Assembly (NCBI RefSeq): GCF_002100145.1
Contig: NZ_JXQD01000002.1
Location: 62,001 to 126,000, forward strand
Direction of reading: 5' to 3'
Origin: Vibrio sp. qd031
GTDB taxonomy: Bacteria; Pseudomonadota; Gammaproteobacteria; Enterobacterales; Vibrionaceae
Length of the DNA stretch: 64,000 bases
Positions 16,592 to 26,182 of this stretch are shown in pieces. Within the stretch, counting starts at the first letter, position 1. Each line of letters starts with the position of its first letter. Position numbers and translations under genes: made by a program. The notes beneath the pieces are model-generated. The model searched no databases. It saw only the letters and a program-made list of their open reading frames with translations, and was not told the origin of the DNA.

Positions 16592-16852
16592 TTATCCCTT
16601 CCAAATACGAATGACTTTACCTTCGTTATCTAGCTCGATATTCACTCGCTCTTCATTGAAATCCATAGTAAGTGGTGAGCCAGTTGTATAGGCTCGAACC
16701 TGTTTACCCATTAGCGAAGAGATAGGTTGTAGTTCAATGTTTTCGCTCATTTCGCTGTTATTGTCTTTTGAGTCAGACATATACGTAGATTCACAGGCAG
16801 TAAGTGTAAACAGCGCTGCGGCAGCAATTAAACCGTATTTTAAAGGTTTCAT
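16592..16852 (-). CDS. Small lipoprotein with an I78-type peptidase inhibitor fold
   Basis: The protein has 86 residues. A lipoprotein signal with lipobox LTAC (Cys at about 20) would anchor it in the membrane after processing. The C-terminal 40 residues (GKQVRAYTTGSPLTMDFNEERVNIELDNEGKVIRIWKG) follow the pattern of the I78 family of serine-peptidase inhibitors (RNVELD-like core, then G-x-V/I). The usual near-terminal cysteine of that family is replaced here by Trp-Lys, so the inhibitor disulfide may be absent. The function is inferred from family resemblance only. It is a monocistronic gene. Confidence 0.7.
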   Translation of the reverse strand: MKPLKYGLIAAAALFTLTACESTYMSDSKDNNSEMSENIELQPISSLMGKQVRAYTTGSPLTMDFNEERVNIELDNEGKVIRIWKG

Positions 16853-17357
16853 AGTAATTCTTCCTATCGATGAAGTGCATGAGTAACCGAATGAGTTTGG
16901 TCTATTTTTGTGTACTTTGCACGGTTAAATTGGCAACAGCGTGTGAGTTTGCTGTTTCTAAGACTATCCGGTATTTGCTGTAAAGACTTGTTCGTGGCGT
17001 AATATAAAACCAACAACGCAGGTCTGATTAGCATGGTCGTAAATTAACACATAAGCAAAAACGAATGCACATAAAGGCCGAAACAAAGTGGGTCGCCTTT
17101 GAGTTTTGGCCAAGAGAATAGATGGCCTTACCGCGAGTGTTAAAATCGGTCGACGCAATAAACGAGGGCCACAGCGCGAAACACGACTTTATGTACTCAC
17201 CTCCCTCTAACCAAACACTTATCGTACTCGGACAGTAGTAGTCGTTAAGTTTGCAAATATTTACCTTTTATTGGCTAGTGTGGTTACCAATTTTTGTATA
17301 CCATGCGTGCTCGAAAAATAAGGGTTTATCAACCCGCGCTAATTTTAAGGTCGATTT
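16853..17357. other. Intergenic region of about 500 bases
   Basis: The region contains the upstream regions of two divergent genes, the lipoprotein and the glucosaminidase. Short open frames occur on both strands, but none resembles a known protein or has a convincing ribosome site. No repeat or RNA structure stood out. It may include decayed sequence like that at 18.2-18.7 kb, but I could not recognise any. Confidence 0.5.
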
Positions 17358-18179
17358 GTGATAAAAAATGCACTTCCAATTGCGGTATTCTCGTCAGTAT
17401 TGGCAATGATGGTTTACCCGTTTTTAAGCTCAGATACTGCTGTGGCGATATCACACGAACTGACACCTGTCGAAATTGAAATCGAAACCGTAACCGTAGA
17501 CAACGATAAGCCAAATTTTGCGGCTATCAGCGAAGTAACCGAAAAGAAGCAAGCATTTTTTGACTACCTGCGAGTCAGTGTTGACGTTGAAAATAAACGC
17601 ATTGTGGCTGAGCGTGAACTGCTGACAGCCACGAAAATCGCAATAAAAAATAACGCGGTTATAACGAAGGAGCAGCAGGCCAATCTAGCTCGATTGGGCA
17701 ATAGCTATAACTGGCCAATTCCAGCAAGCGGAATCGATAATGCTTGGTTAGAAGAGATGCTGCATCGCGTGAATGTTATTCCGGAAGCGTTAATTCTTAC
17801 CCAAGCGGCCAACGAGTCAGCATGGGGAACATCAAGGTTTGCAGTGCAAGCAAACAACTACTTTGGTCAATGGTGTTTTTCAAAAGGGTGTGGCTTGGTC
17901 CCTGAGCAGCGTCCTGAAGGTGCAACCCACGAAGTCGCTAAATTCGACAGTGCACAGCAGTCCGTTAATGCCTACTTAATGAATATTAATCGAAATGCAG
18001 CTTATAGTGAGTTGAGAGATATTCGTGCGCAGATGATGTTAAATCAAAGTGATTTAACGAGTCCAGATGCCGCGCTTGCTCTATCACAAGGTCTACAGCG
18101 GTACTCTGAGCGTGGGCAAGCATATATCGACGAACTGCAAACTATGATTCGCTTTAACCATAAATTTTGGTTAACTTAA
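17358..18179 (+). CDS. Glucosaminidase-domain protein, Bax family
   Basis: The 273-residue protein starts with GTG (MIKNALPIAV) after AAGG. An N-terminal hydrophobic segment (about residues 5-24) acts as a signal or anchor. The mannosyl-glycoprotein endo-beta-N-acetylglucosaminidase domain spans about residues 130-270. The probable catalytic glutamate is Glu153 in TQAANESAWGTSRF, followed by NNYFGQWCF and GC(x)LVPEQRPEG. Such enzymes cleave peptidoglycan glycan strands in the periplasm. E. coli Bax is the closest named relative I know. The gene stands alone between degenerate regions. Confidence 0.88.
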   Translation: MIKNALPIAVFSSVLAMMVYPFLSSDTAVAISHELTPVEIEIETVTVDNDKPNFAAISEVTEKKQAFFDYLRVSVDVENKRIVAERELLTATKIAIKNNAVITKEQQANLARLGNSYNWPIPASGIDNAWLEEMLHRVNVIPEALILTQAANESAWGTSRFAVQANNYFGQWCFSKGCGLVPEQRPEGATHEVAKFDSAQQSVNAYLMNINRNAAYSELRDIRAQMMLNQSDLTSPDAALALSQGLQRYSERGQAYIDELQTMIRFNHKFWLT

Positions 18180-18966
18180 TTTTATATTGTAAATAGTAGG
18201 CTGCTGATAGCGTGCTTTGCTAATGTACTGAAGCGCGAGTAATTCGGCTCGTACTGTCGAGCTAGCTATCTCAATTAAAATGAGATGACATGGCTATATC
18301 AATCAAAGATAGCTAAATCAGAACAATTAATAGTACTTGATAATATAGCAGTAACTAGGCGACTGATTTTTATAGGGTCGAACTATCCGTGTTTGACTAA
18401 TGTCGGTCATGTTTGGCCTACTTAACACGACGGAATCGTCCCTTTATCTGTGCGATTAAATCATGCGCATACCCCAGCAAGATTAGGAGGTGATGAGTGT
18501 GTTATTTTGTCTCGTGACATAATATCGGACACTGAGGTTGACGACCTACTAGAACGGGTCAGAGAAAAAGTATTGGGCCTGTATGAACTGTAAGATGATG
18601 TCCAGCTTACTTTGACGGGCAGCAGAGGTTAAATTCGTTTTACTACATCAAATGCCGACTACGACTTCGTACTAAAGCAAGCTGACGTAGCTATGTATTA
18701 TGCGAAGTCATTAGGCAAGAATCAAACATAAGTTTATGCTCAAAGGGCGTAGCTTACTCACTCCTTAGTTAGCAATAAACGCAATTGACTGTCGAAAAAC
18801 CTTACACCTCGTAAGTATTAGTTTTTAAAATTCCTTTATAAACAACAAGATAAATAGTGGTCTGATTTGTGCTTAACACTATTGTACTAGTAGTTAAGTG
18901 TAACATATTTAATCTAGGTGGCAGACGTGATGTCACCTAATACCTACGTTGTAAACAAGGAGTTTG
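18180..18966. other. Non-coding and decayed stretch before the PEP-CTERM gene
   Basis: Nearly 790 bases without an intact gene. The centre (about 18465-18731) is a GGDEF pseudogene listed separately. The flanks (18180-18460 and 18732-18950) are AT-rich with stops in all frames and no recognisable product. The last 60 bases should contain the promoter and ribosome site (CAAGGAG) of the following gene. Confidence 0.6.
18465..18731 (+). pseudogene. Diguanylate cyclase (GGDEF) remnant with two in-frame stops
   Basis: A single frame reads ARLGGDECVILSRD, then LLERVREKVLGLYEL, a TAA at 18591, DDVQLTLTGSRG, a TAA at 18630, then IRFTTSNADYD and LKQADVAMYYAKSLGKNQT before the natural stop at 18729. 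This is the C-terminal half of a GGDEF domain, including the active-site loop (with F changed to C) and the AD-x-AMYxAK-x-GKN motif. The N-terminal half and any sensor domain are gone. Two stops and no shift mean decay by point mutation after truncation. Confidence 0.82.
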
Positions 18967-19689
18967 ATGATGATCAGCACGTTGAAACAAGGGTTCCTCG
19001 CCGCCGCACTCTCGGTTGTGGGGTTTAGCACACAAGCATATTTTATCGACTTTACTGATGCCGATGTATGGGCGGACGCAGATGGCGTACAGACATACAA
19101 AGCCATGTATGAAGGTCCCGATCAAGATTTTTGGGTCGAGATATCTGCATACAACAGGTTAATATTCACCGATCCCAAGCTATCTGCTGCTGAATATGAC
19201 GTCGATGGTTGTTTGACACCATTTGCCTGTGAGATAGATGGTATTGGTGTCAAGAGCGACCCAATAGATTTTATTGGTAAAGATGAAATCGGTCTAAAAG
19301 AGTGGCTCAATGTTTCGTTTTACAATTCAGAGCTTGAATTAGGCACAGCGCTAATAGATACCATTTATTTGGTTGACCTGTATCCTGGTGAAGATGGTGG
19401 GATGAGTGCTTACATTGATGGACTTGATGCTGTAAGTAAGACTTTTAGTGGCAATAACGCAACGGGATGGTACGCCTTGGACGTTAGTGCGGTTGCTGAC
19501 TCATTTGACTTATATTCGAAATGGTCGTTTTTCAGTGCTTTCGATGACTTTGCTTTAGCTGGTTTGGACATCTCAGACGATTTTTCCGACATCAGTATTT
19601 TCTCTGTTGATGTCCCTGAGCCGGCCACATTAGCACTGTTTGGATTAGGGCTATTTGGCGCAGGTGTTGCGAGACGTCGAAAAAACTAA
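18967..19689 (+). CDS. PEP-CTERM sorting-domain protein
   Basis: This is a secreted protein of about 240 residues. The N-terminal signal peptide (TLKQGFLAAALSVVGFSTQA) is followed by a beta-rich, acidic body without a recognised catalytic motif. The C-terminus has the complete PEP-CTERM signal: VPEPATLALFGLGLFGAG followed by VARRRKN. In PEP-CTERM systems an exosortase removes this tail and the protein is exported, often with exopolysaccharide. No exosortase or polysaccharide gene is in the window. The start could be either of two adjacent ATGs (18967, 18970) after CAAGGAG. A strong terminator follows. Confidence 0.85.
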   Translation: MMISTLKQGFLAAALSVVGFSTQAYFIDFTDADVWADADGVQTYKAMYEGPDQDFWVEISAYNRLIFTDPKLSAAEYDVDGCLTPFACEIDGIGVKSDPIDFIGKDEIGLKEWLNVSFYNSELELGTALIDTIYLVDLYPGEDGGMSAYIDGLDAVSKTFSGNNATGWYALDVSAVADSFDLYSKWSFFSAFDDFALAGLDISDDFSDISIFSVDVPEPATLALFGLGLFGAGVARRRKN

Positions 19690-19709
19690 CAGATTGAGCT
19701 GAATTCGTT

Positions 19710-19739
19710 AAAGCACACTTTTTAGAAGTGTGCTTTTTT
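19710..19739 (+). terminator. Intrinsic terminator after the PEP-CTERM gene
   Basis: AAAGCACACTT pairs with AAGTGTGCTTT around the loop TTTAG, and the right arm runs directly into a T tract. It ends the PEP-CTERM transcript about 20 bases after the stop. Confidence 0.85.
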
Positions 19740-19753
19740 GTTTAGAGTCTTAT

Positions 19754-19774
19754 ACCACCGCCTAAGGCGGTGGT
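19754..19774. repeat. Second perfect GC-rich hairpin
   Basis: ACCACCGCC (19754-19762) and GGCGGTGGT (19766-19774) are exact complements with a three-base loop TAA. It lies 15 bases after the terminator. It has no T tract and may be a dispersed palindromic element or a backup transcription block. Confidence 0.6.
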
Positions 19775-19929
19775 GATTGTTCGTTTTTTGAAACTAAGTA
19801 AATTCGGCTAAGAAGAGTGGCCCAAAATACTGCGAATAATTTGGGGTTTGTCTATATTTGACAGAGTGTTAGCACACGTGAGATAACACAGGGACATAAT
19901 GCAATATCTTGAGAACAAGGAACGTCTCC

Positions 19930-21723
19930 ATGAGCGATGTCACGTCTTTTCGGCCGAAAGAGAGCGAACAAACCAACGCCAACACTAGCCACCTCGGGAT
20001 ATTGGTCGAGCTACTTAAGTTTATAAAGCCTTATAAGACTCAGGTTTTACTTGCGGTGATTGCACTAGTGTTTACAGCAGCTATGACACTTACCATTGGC
20101 CAAGGCGTTCGCCTACTAATTGATACCGGGTTCGTTCAACAGTCACAGCAGCAGTTGCAATCCGCTGTGCTGTTTATTATTGGTGTGACAGTCTTTATCG
20201 CAGCTGGAACCTTTTGTCGTTTCTACTTAGTTTCATGGCTGGGCGAAAGGGTGAGTGCAGATATTCGAAAAGCTGTGTTTAATCATGTGATATCCCTTCA
20301 TCCAAGCTACTTTGAAGCAGCTGGTAGTGGCGATATTATGTCGCGGATTACTACCGACACGACTTTACTACAGAGTATCATCGGATCGTCGTTTTCCATG
20401 GCCATTCGAAGCGTCCTTATGTCGATTGGTGCGTTGATCATGCTGTTTGCCACCGATGTAAAACTGTCGCTGATCGTAATGATATCAGTACCGCTCATTT
20501 TGGTGCCTATTCTGTTCTATGGTCGAAAGGTTAGGGCACTATCGAAACAGAGTCAGGATTCGATGGGCGATGTAGGAAGTTATGCTGGCGAAGCAATTGA
20601 ACATATAAAAACCGTGCAGAGCTATATCCAAGAGTCGCAAGAGTCTAGACGTTTCTCTTACGAAGTCGAAAGAGCATTCGAGATTGGTAAAAACCGAGTC
20701 AAGCAAAGAGCGATATTGATCGCGGGTGTGATTATCATTGTTTTTGGTGCAATTACCGGAATGCTTTGGGTTGGGGGCAGCGATGTCATTGCTGGGCGCA
20801 TGAGCGGCGGCGACCTCGGTGCATTCGTCTTTTATGCTATTTTGGTGGCTTCGTCTTTTGCGACCGTGTCCGAAGTATTGGGTGAGTTACAAAGAGCCGC
20901 AGGTGCAACGGAGCGATTGATCGAAATATTGCGTGTAGAAAGTGCTATAACCGCTCCGCAAGATCCTTTAAACCTAAATCAGATAGATGCGAGTATCGCG
21001 TTTAACAACGTTGACTTTTTTTACCCATCTCGTCCAAAAATAGCAGCGCTTAAAAACCTTAATGTAAGCGTAATTTCCGGCCAGGTGTTGGCGTTAGTTG
21101 GTCCGTCTGGTGCTGGTAAAAGCACGATATTTGAACTACTTCAACGTTTCTACGATCCACAATCCGGCACCGTGACGATTGGAGAACAAGATATTACTCA
21201 GTTCAACCCTTCAGAACTGAGAAACTTAATGGCGCTTGTTCCTCAGCAACCCGCACTGTTCAGTAGTGACGTGCTGCATAACATTCGATACGGCTGCCCA
21301 GATGCAAGTGACGAAGAAGTTATAGAAGCGGCTAAAAAAGCACATGCTCATGAGTTTATTCAAGCGTTACCCGAAGGCTACAAAAGCTACCTGGGTGATA
21401 AAGGCGTGCGCTTGTCAGGGGGGCAAAGGCAACGTATAGCAATAGCACGAGCCATTTTAAAAGATCCTCAAATATTGTTACTTGATGAGGCTACATCTGC
21501 TTTAGATAGCGAAAGTGAACATTACGTTCAACAGGCATTGGAAGAGCTAATGAAAGGAAGAACGACCGTTATCATTGCCCATCGTTTATCAACTATTAAA
21601 CATGCGGATCAAATAGCGGTTATGGAGCAAGGAAATGTGGTTGCAACTGGAACGCACCAACAACTGCTACAGTCCAGTCCAATGTATAAACGACTTGTCG
21701 ATTTACAATTTAAACAGCATTAA
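19930..21723 (+). CDS. MsbA-like ABC exporter (fused membrane and ATPase domains)
   Basis: The protein has 597 residues from ATG 19930 (MSDVTSFRPKESEQ), with AAGGAAC upstream; an earlier in-frame ATG lacks a ribosome site. An ABC type 1 exporter membrane domain with six helices spans about residues 30-320. The nucleotide-binding domain follows, with Walker A GPSGAGKST, the signature LSGGQRQR, Walker B ILLLDEATSALD and the switch region IIAHRLST. It works as a homodimer, probably exporting a lipid or hydrophobic compound, but the substrate cannot be told from sequence. It is close to the MsbA/LmrA group yet not msbA itself, since no lpxK is next to it. Confidence 0.9.
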   Translation: MSDVTSFRPKESEQTNANTSHLGILVELLKFIKPYKTQVLLAVIALVFTAAMTLTIGQGVRLLIDTGFVQQSQQQLQSAVLFIIGVTVFIAAGTFCRFYLVSWLGERVSADIRKAVFNHVISLHPSYFEAAGSGDIMSRITTDTTLLQSIIGSSFSMAIRSVLMSIGALIMLFATDVKLSLIVMISVPLILVPILFYGRKVRALSKQSQDSMGDVGSYAGEAIEHIKTVQSYIQESQESRRFSYEVERAFEIGKNRVKQRAILIAGVIIIVFGAITGMLWVGGSDVIAGRMSGGDLGAFVFYAILVASSFATVSEVLGELQRAAGATERLIEILRVESAITAPQDPLNLNQIDASIAFNNVDFFYPSRPKIAALKNLNVSVISGQVLALVGPSGAGKSTIFELLQRFYDPQSGTVTIGEQDITQFNPSELRNLMALVPQQPALFSSDVLHNIRYGCPDASDEEVIEAAKKAHAHEFIQALPEGYKSYLGDKGVRLSGGQRQRIAIARAILKDPQILLLDEATSALDSESEHYVQQALEELMKGRTTVIIAHRLSTIKHADQIAVMEQGNVVATGTHQQLLQSSPMYKRLVDLQFKQH

Positions 21724-22280
21724 TGAACGCATCAACTTGAACCTGGAACAGGTATTCTTACTGACTATTACTAATGCTCACTGAGTATGATGTGCCTATT
21801 AACCGTGATTGCATAGTATTCCAATGCAACTGGCTGGTACTAAAAAGAGTGCCAACAAGGTTCAGGTAGTCTGGCAAAACATTGCAAATTAAAATCAAAC
21901 TTACTTACCATTAAAATCAATCATAAGTGCGATTACATTGGTTGCGACGTTTGTAGTCATGGAATTGATCGGGGGACATATCGCTACAATGTGGTGAATC
22001 CTTGTGTACTTTTGCCCATTTTGGCTCAATACTCGGGGGACGCTTTACCCGCATTGCAAGCGTACTTCAATTTGAATAGTTAACCCCTGTGTTACTCATT
22101 GTCGGCCTTCTTACTATTGTTCGAGTTGTCGCCGAATTCCTGACTTGGAGTGGAGTATTGGATTGCAGCTGTCAATGGTAAACGGTAGAAGACAAAAGGT
22201 GACCTAACTCACTATTTACTTGCATCCCGTAGTGGAAATCAGTACTGTTGCGCTCCCATTGACTCATAAAGGTACAGACA
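21724..22280. other. Degenerate region with a possible cation-efflux gene remnant
   Basis: No intact gene in 557 bases. Around 21903-21995 one + frame reads LPLKSIISAITLVATFVVMELIGGHIATMW and then stops. This resembles the first transmembrane segment of CDF/CzcD-type metal transporters (xLVATFxVVELxGG). Downstream, further hydrophobic fragments such as LLIVGLLTIVRVV appear in other frames. The match is short, so a decayed transporter is a suggestion only. The end of the region must contain the ybiT promoter. Confidence 0.35.
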
Positions 22281-23873
22281 GTGCTCTCAACCAACAATAT
22301 CACCCAACAATTTGGATCGAAGCCGCTTTTCGAAAACATCTCTGTTAAATTTGGCCAAGGTAACCGCTACGGTTTGATTGGCGCCAATGGTTGTGGCAAG
22401 TCTACGTTTATGAAGATCCTTAGTGGCGAGCTTGATCCATCAGGCGGCAACGTCAGTTACGACCCAAATGAACGTATTGCTAAGCTTAATCAGGATCAGT
22501 TTGCGTATGAGCAATTTACGGTTATTGATACCGTGATCATGGGCTATAAAGAGCTTTGGGAAGTGAAACAAGAGCGTGACCGCATCTATTCTTTGCCAGA
22601 AATGAGTGAAGATGAAGGCATGTTAGTTGCCGATCTTGAGGTCCAGTTTGCTGAAATGGACGGGTACATGGCCGAAGCCAAAGCGGGCGAATTGCTCTTG
22701 GCGGTGGGTATTCCTGAGTCGCAGCATTTTGGTTTGATGAGTGAAGTTGCACCCGGTTGGAAACTTCGAGTGCTGCTTGCTCAAGTGCTATTTGCTGACC
22801 CGCATGTGATGCTTCTCGATGAACCTACCAACAACCTCGATATCGATACCATTCGCTGGCTTGAAGAAACGCTAAACCAACGCAACTGTACGATGATCAT
22901 AATCTCGCACGATCGCCACTTTCTAAACAGTGTCTGTACCCATATGGCGGATTTAGATTACGGTGAACTAAGACTGTTCCCTGGCAACTACGACGAGTAC
23001 ATGTTAGCTGCAAGCCAAGTACGTGAGCGTTTATTGGCTGACAATGCCAAGAAAAAGGCACAGATTGCTGAGTTGCAAACATTTGTGGCACGCTTTTCTG
23101 CTAATGCTTCTAAAGCGAAGCAGGCGACATCACGTGCCAAGCAAATCGACAAGATCCAATTGGATGAGGTTAAAGCATCAAGTCGTCAAAACCCATTTAT
23201 CCGTTTCGAACAGTCAAAAGAGCTGTTCCGAAACGCCTTGGTTCTAGAAAACTTGAGTCAAGGCTTTGAAGAAGACCTATACAGCAACTTTGACGCAATC
23301 TTTGAAGTTGGAGAGCGTGTCGCGATCATTGGCGAAAATGGCGTGGGTAAAACGACGCTACTCAACACGTTAGCAGGGGCCCTCGAGCCTCGCACCGGAT
23401 CATACAAGTGGTCTGAAAACACCAACATTGGTTACTATGCGCAAGACCACGCCAGTGACTTTGCCCAAGACATGGATCTAATGACATGGATGGGCCAATG
23501 GCGACAAGAAGGCGACGACGAACAAGTTCTTAGAAGCTTCTTGGGCCGTATGTTATTCTCGCAAGATGACATCAAAAAGTCAGTTAAAGTACTATCGGGT
23601 GGTGAGCAAGGACGTATGTTGCTTGGCAAAATCATGATGCACAAGCCAAATATCCTACTCATGGACGAACCCACTAACCATATGGATATGGAGTCGATTG
23701 AATCACTTAATAACGCACTCGAACAGTACAAAGGAACGCTATTTTTCGTGTCACACGACCGAGTCTTTGTCGACTCATTGGCAACGCGAATAATTGAAAT
23801 TCGTGATGGGAAAATCACTGACTTTAGAGGCTCTTATGCAGAGTTTCTAAAATCCAAAGGTGTGGTTGAGTAA
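22281..23873 (+). CDS. ybiT: ABC-F family ATPase YbiT
   Basis: The protein has 530 residues, the same length as E. coli YbiT, and starts with GTG. It has two ATPase domains and no membrane segments. The first has Walker [10 protein letters not shown] (34-42), the altered signature [10 protein letters not shown] and Walker [12 protein letters not shown]. The linker is the charged [19 protein letters not shown] segment. The second has Walker [10 protein letters not shown], signature LSGGEQGR and [15 protein letters not shown] proteins bind the ribosomal E site and relieve stalled translation. The degenerate first signature is typical of YbiT. A bidirectional terminator separates it from the convergent transporter gene. 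Confidence 0.93.
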   Translation: MLSTNNITQQFGSKPLFENISVKFGQGNRYGLIGANGCGKSTFMKILSGELDPSGGNVSYDPNERIAKLNQDQFAYEQFTVIDTVIMGYKELWEVKQERDRIYSLPEMSEDEGMLVADLEVQFAEMDGYMAEAKAGELLLAVGIPESQHFGLMSEVAPGWKLRVLLAQVLFADPHVMLLDEPTNNLDIDTIRWLEETLNQRNCTMIIISHDRHFLNSVCTHMADLDYGELRLFPGNYDEYMLAASQVRERLLADNAKKKAQIAELQTFVARFSANASKAKQATSRAKQIDKIQLDEVKASSRQNPFIRFEQSKELFRNALVLENLSQGFEEDLYSNFDAIFEVGERVAIIGENGVGKTTLLNTLAGALEPRTGSYKWSENTNIGYYAQDHASDFAQDMDLMTWMGQWRQEGDDEQVLRSFLGRMLFSQDDIKKSVKVLSGGEQGRMLLGKIMMHKPNILLMDEPTNHMDMESIESLNNALEQYKGTLFFVSHDRVFVDSLATRIIEIRDGKITDFRGSYAEFLKSKGVVE

Positions 23874-23895
23874 CCCTTAGATTAGTTAGATTCTG

Positions 23896-23928
23896 AAGAA
23901 GAGCGCTTATATAAGCGCTCTTCTTTTA
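23896..23928. terminator. Bidirectional terminator between ybiT and the MFS gene
   Basis: AAGAAGAGCGCTTAT (23896-23910) and ATAAGCGCTCTTCTT (23911-23925) form a continuous palindrome, followed by TTT and preceded by A residues on the other side. It can end both convergent transcripts. Confidence 0.85.
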
Positions 23929-25098
23929 TGGTTTAACACTGAATCCGCGCTGAATATTAGCAACAGTAATAACCGCAAAAAGAGCGATCACTATCGATAA
24001 GTGCCACGCTTCTTTTACCCCGAGCTGAACCAAAGCGACACTAACAATCGAAGAGACAATCATTTGCCCACCCCCCGATAAAGCGGCGGCTGAGCCTGCT
24101 GACTTTTTATAAGGTTGAAGAACCAGGGCTTGAGCACAGGGCAAGGCGATTGCGTTGCCTACAATTAGGATCATTTGACCGATCATCAGCAAAAGTGGTT
24201 CTAAAGGGGTGAAAAACAACCATATAGCGCTAATTATATGCAGTGTAGGCGTAACTAACAGGATTTTCTTATTACCAAACCTAGGTCTTAAGCGATTACT
24301 AAGGCTGGTACCAATCAACATACCAAATGCTGGAATTAACGCCCACATCGCGTATTGGTCCGAACTCATGCCAATTTGGACTTGCATAATAAATGGCATG
24401 ATTGACACAGTAGTGATCATCAAGCTGAAATTAAGCCAACTGATGCTGGCAAAGCTCATGAAGTAGGGCGAGCGCAAAAAGACAGCGTACTGAGAGGCCA
24501 TGTTTTTTAATGAGGGGACAGGTTTAGTTTCGCTTAAGCTTTCTTTAAACTTTAGTGCGATCAATCCCCAACCCACAACGACATAGCCAAGCAAAGATAT
24601 AAACACCATTGACCAACCAAAGTGATGGTTGATAAACCCACCCAAAATCGGTGCAAGAAGCGGTGTAATTGATGCCACAATGGCGATATACGACATTGCT
24701 ACTGGCAACTGCTCACCACTAAAGCGATCTCGTGTCGATGCTCTTGCCAAGACAGCGCAACCACCAGTACCGATGCCTTGTATAAATCGGCCTAAGACTA
24801 CGGCAGTATAGGAATCGGAAAAAGCGATAATAATGGCAAGACCCAACAGCGCAATAATCAAACCGGTTAGTAGTACTTTTTTACGCCCTAATGAATCAGA
24901 TATGGGTCCATACAAAAACTGTGAGGGACCGAAACCAAGCATATAGACACTGACTAATAGTTGGGCTTCTTCTAAGGTGACATTGAAGTCTTGTGCTATC
25001 CAAGGCAGTGAAGGGAACACCAACCCCATGCTAAGTTGACCGATACTAATAATGAAGCATGCGATAAAAATGGATCTAATGCTGAAATGTTGGCCCAT
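23926..25098 (-). CDS. Bcr/CflA (EmrD-like) family drug efflux MFS transporter
   Basis: The protein has 390 residues with about 12 hydrophobic segments. The MFS motif between helices 2 and 3 is GPISDSLGRKKVLL, and helix 4 has LGRFIQGIGTGGCAVLARA. This pattern fits the drug:proton antiporter subgroup Bcr/CflA/EmrD. The substrate is not predictable. It follows the AEC transporter gene by 16 bases on the same strand, so the two are probably co-transcribed. The name EmrD-like is by family, not by proven orthology. Confidence 0.88.
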   Translation of the reverse strand: MGQHFSIRSIFIACFIISIGQLSMGLVFPSLPWIAQDFNVTLEEAQLLVSVYMLGFGPSQFLYGPISDSLGRKKVLLTGLIIALLGLAIIIAFSDSYTAVVLGRFIQGIGTGGCAVLARASTRDRFSGEQLPVAMSYIAIVASITPLLAPILGGFINHHFGWSMVFISLLGYVVVGWGLIALKFKESLSETKPVPSLKNMASQYAVFLRSPYFMSFASISWLNFSLMITTVSIMPFIMQVQIGMSSDQYAMWALIPAFGMLIGTSLSNRLRPRFGNKKILLVTPTLHIISAIWLFFTPLEPLLLMIGQMILIVGNAIALPCAQALVLQPYKKSAGSAAALSGGGQMIVSSIVSVALVQLGVKEAWHLSIVIALFAVITVANIQRGFSVKP

Positions 25099-25114
25099 AA
25101 AACGGGTGAACCAC

Positions 25115-26071
25115 CTAAATGAGTTGAAGTGTAGACAAAATCACAATGCCCAAAGAGCAGGTCAGTGTGGACAGTAAAGTCGTTAACGCAATGGTATTAG
25201 CTGCAAGTGTTGCATTACCGCCCATGCTGCGCGCCATAACATAACTGGCAGCAGCAACAGGGGCAGCGTTCATGAAAAATAAAATGGCTAATTCTATACC
25301 GCGAAACCCTAACAGTACCGCTGCCGAGGTGATTAATAAAGGAGCTAGAACAAGTTTAAAGCTAGTTGCGTACCACGTTGCCGTTGCGTCTTGTTTTAGA
25401 GCGCGAAGATTGAGTGAGCCACCGGTACACAGCAAAGCGAGTGGTAGAGTCATTTTTGCTAGATAATCACCCGCGTCAATAATCATTGATGGGAAAGGGA
25501 TTGAAAATCGGTACACCACTAAGCCCGCGACAATTGAAATTATCAGTGGGTTTTTGGTCATCGTTTTGACCAACAGTTTAACTAAGGCTTTGGGTGTCGT
25601 GCCGCCAGTCGGGGTAAGGCAGATGACGGCCAATACATTGTAGAGCAGGGTGGTAGCCGCAACGTAAAGTGCCGCTAACGCGATACCACTTTCTCCGTAG
25701 GCATTGGCAACATACGCTATTCCGATAATACCTGTATTAGCACGAAAACTGGCTTGCACAATAACACCTGTGTCCGCTGAACGTTTAAAAACGCGGTGAG
25801 TAATGAGCATTGTCAGGACAAAAAAGCTGACACTCGCCGACGTTGAAAATATGAGCATTCGGCTGGCTGACTCGAAATCATGATCGGCGGTAACGATGCT
25901 CAAAAATAGCAGTGCTGGCAAAGTCACTTGAAACACAACTTTTGAGCCAATCTCAATAAACTCATCGGTAATGATCCGTTTGTACTTTAACCAGATCCCC
26001 AATATTAGCGTGACACAAATTGGCCCAGTGATGGAGAGAGAAAACGCGATTTGAGATAGAAAGTCGCTCAT
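25115..26071 (-). CDS. AEC family (auxin efflux carrier-like) transporter
   Basis: The protein has 318 residues with about ten transmembrane segments. The N-terminal ITGPICVTLILGIWLKY, the VTLPALLFLSIV segment and the C-terminal ILFFMNAAPVAAASYVMARSMGG are typical of the bacterial AEC/malonate-type permeases. Such proteins move organic anions such as malate or malonate, but the substrate here is unknown. It is the first gene of a two-gene unit with the MFS transporter. Confidence 0.88.
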   Translation of the reverse strand: MSDFLSQIAFSLSITGPICVTLILGIWLKYKRIITDEFIEIGSKVVFQVTLPALLFLSIVTADHDFESASRMLIFSTSASVSFFVLTMLITHRVFKRSADTGVIVQASFRANTGIIGIAYVANAYGESGIALAALYVAATTLLYNVLAVICLTPTGGTTPKALVKLLVKTMTKNPLIISIVAGLVVYRFSIPFPSMIIDAGDYLAKMTLPLALLCTGGSLNLRALKQDATATWYATSFKLVLAPLLITSAAVLLGFRGIELAILFFMNAAPVAAASYVMARSMGGNATLAANTIALTTLLSTLTCSLGIVILSTLQLI

Positions 26072-26182
26072 AACGGCCTGTTTAATTTAGTAAAATGGTA
26101 TTGTATTACAAAATGGCCGTATGCGGTAAAATTTTGACCACAATACCTTTATTGTTAAGCGACAGTCTCATATCCTGCGCTT

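Noticed and set aside
16964..17158. 64-codon minus-strand frame in the 16.9-17.3 kb gap
   Set aside because: No ribosome site, no motif and no plausible composition; treated as intergenic.
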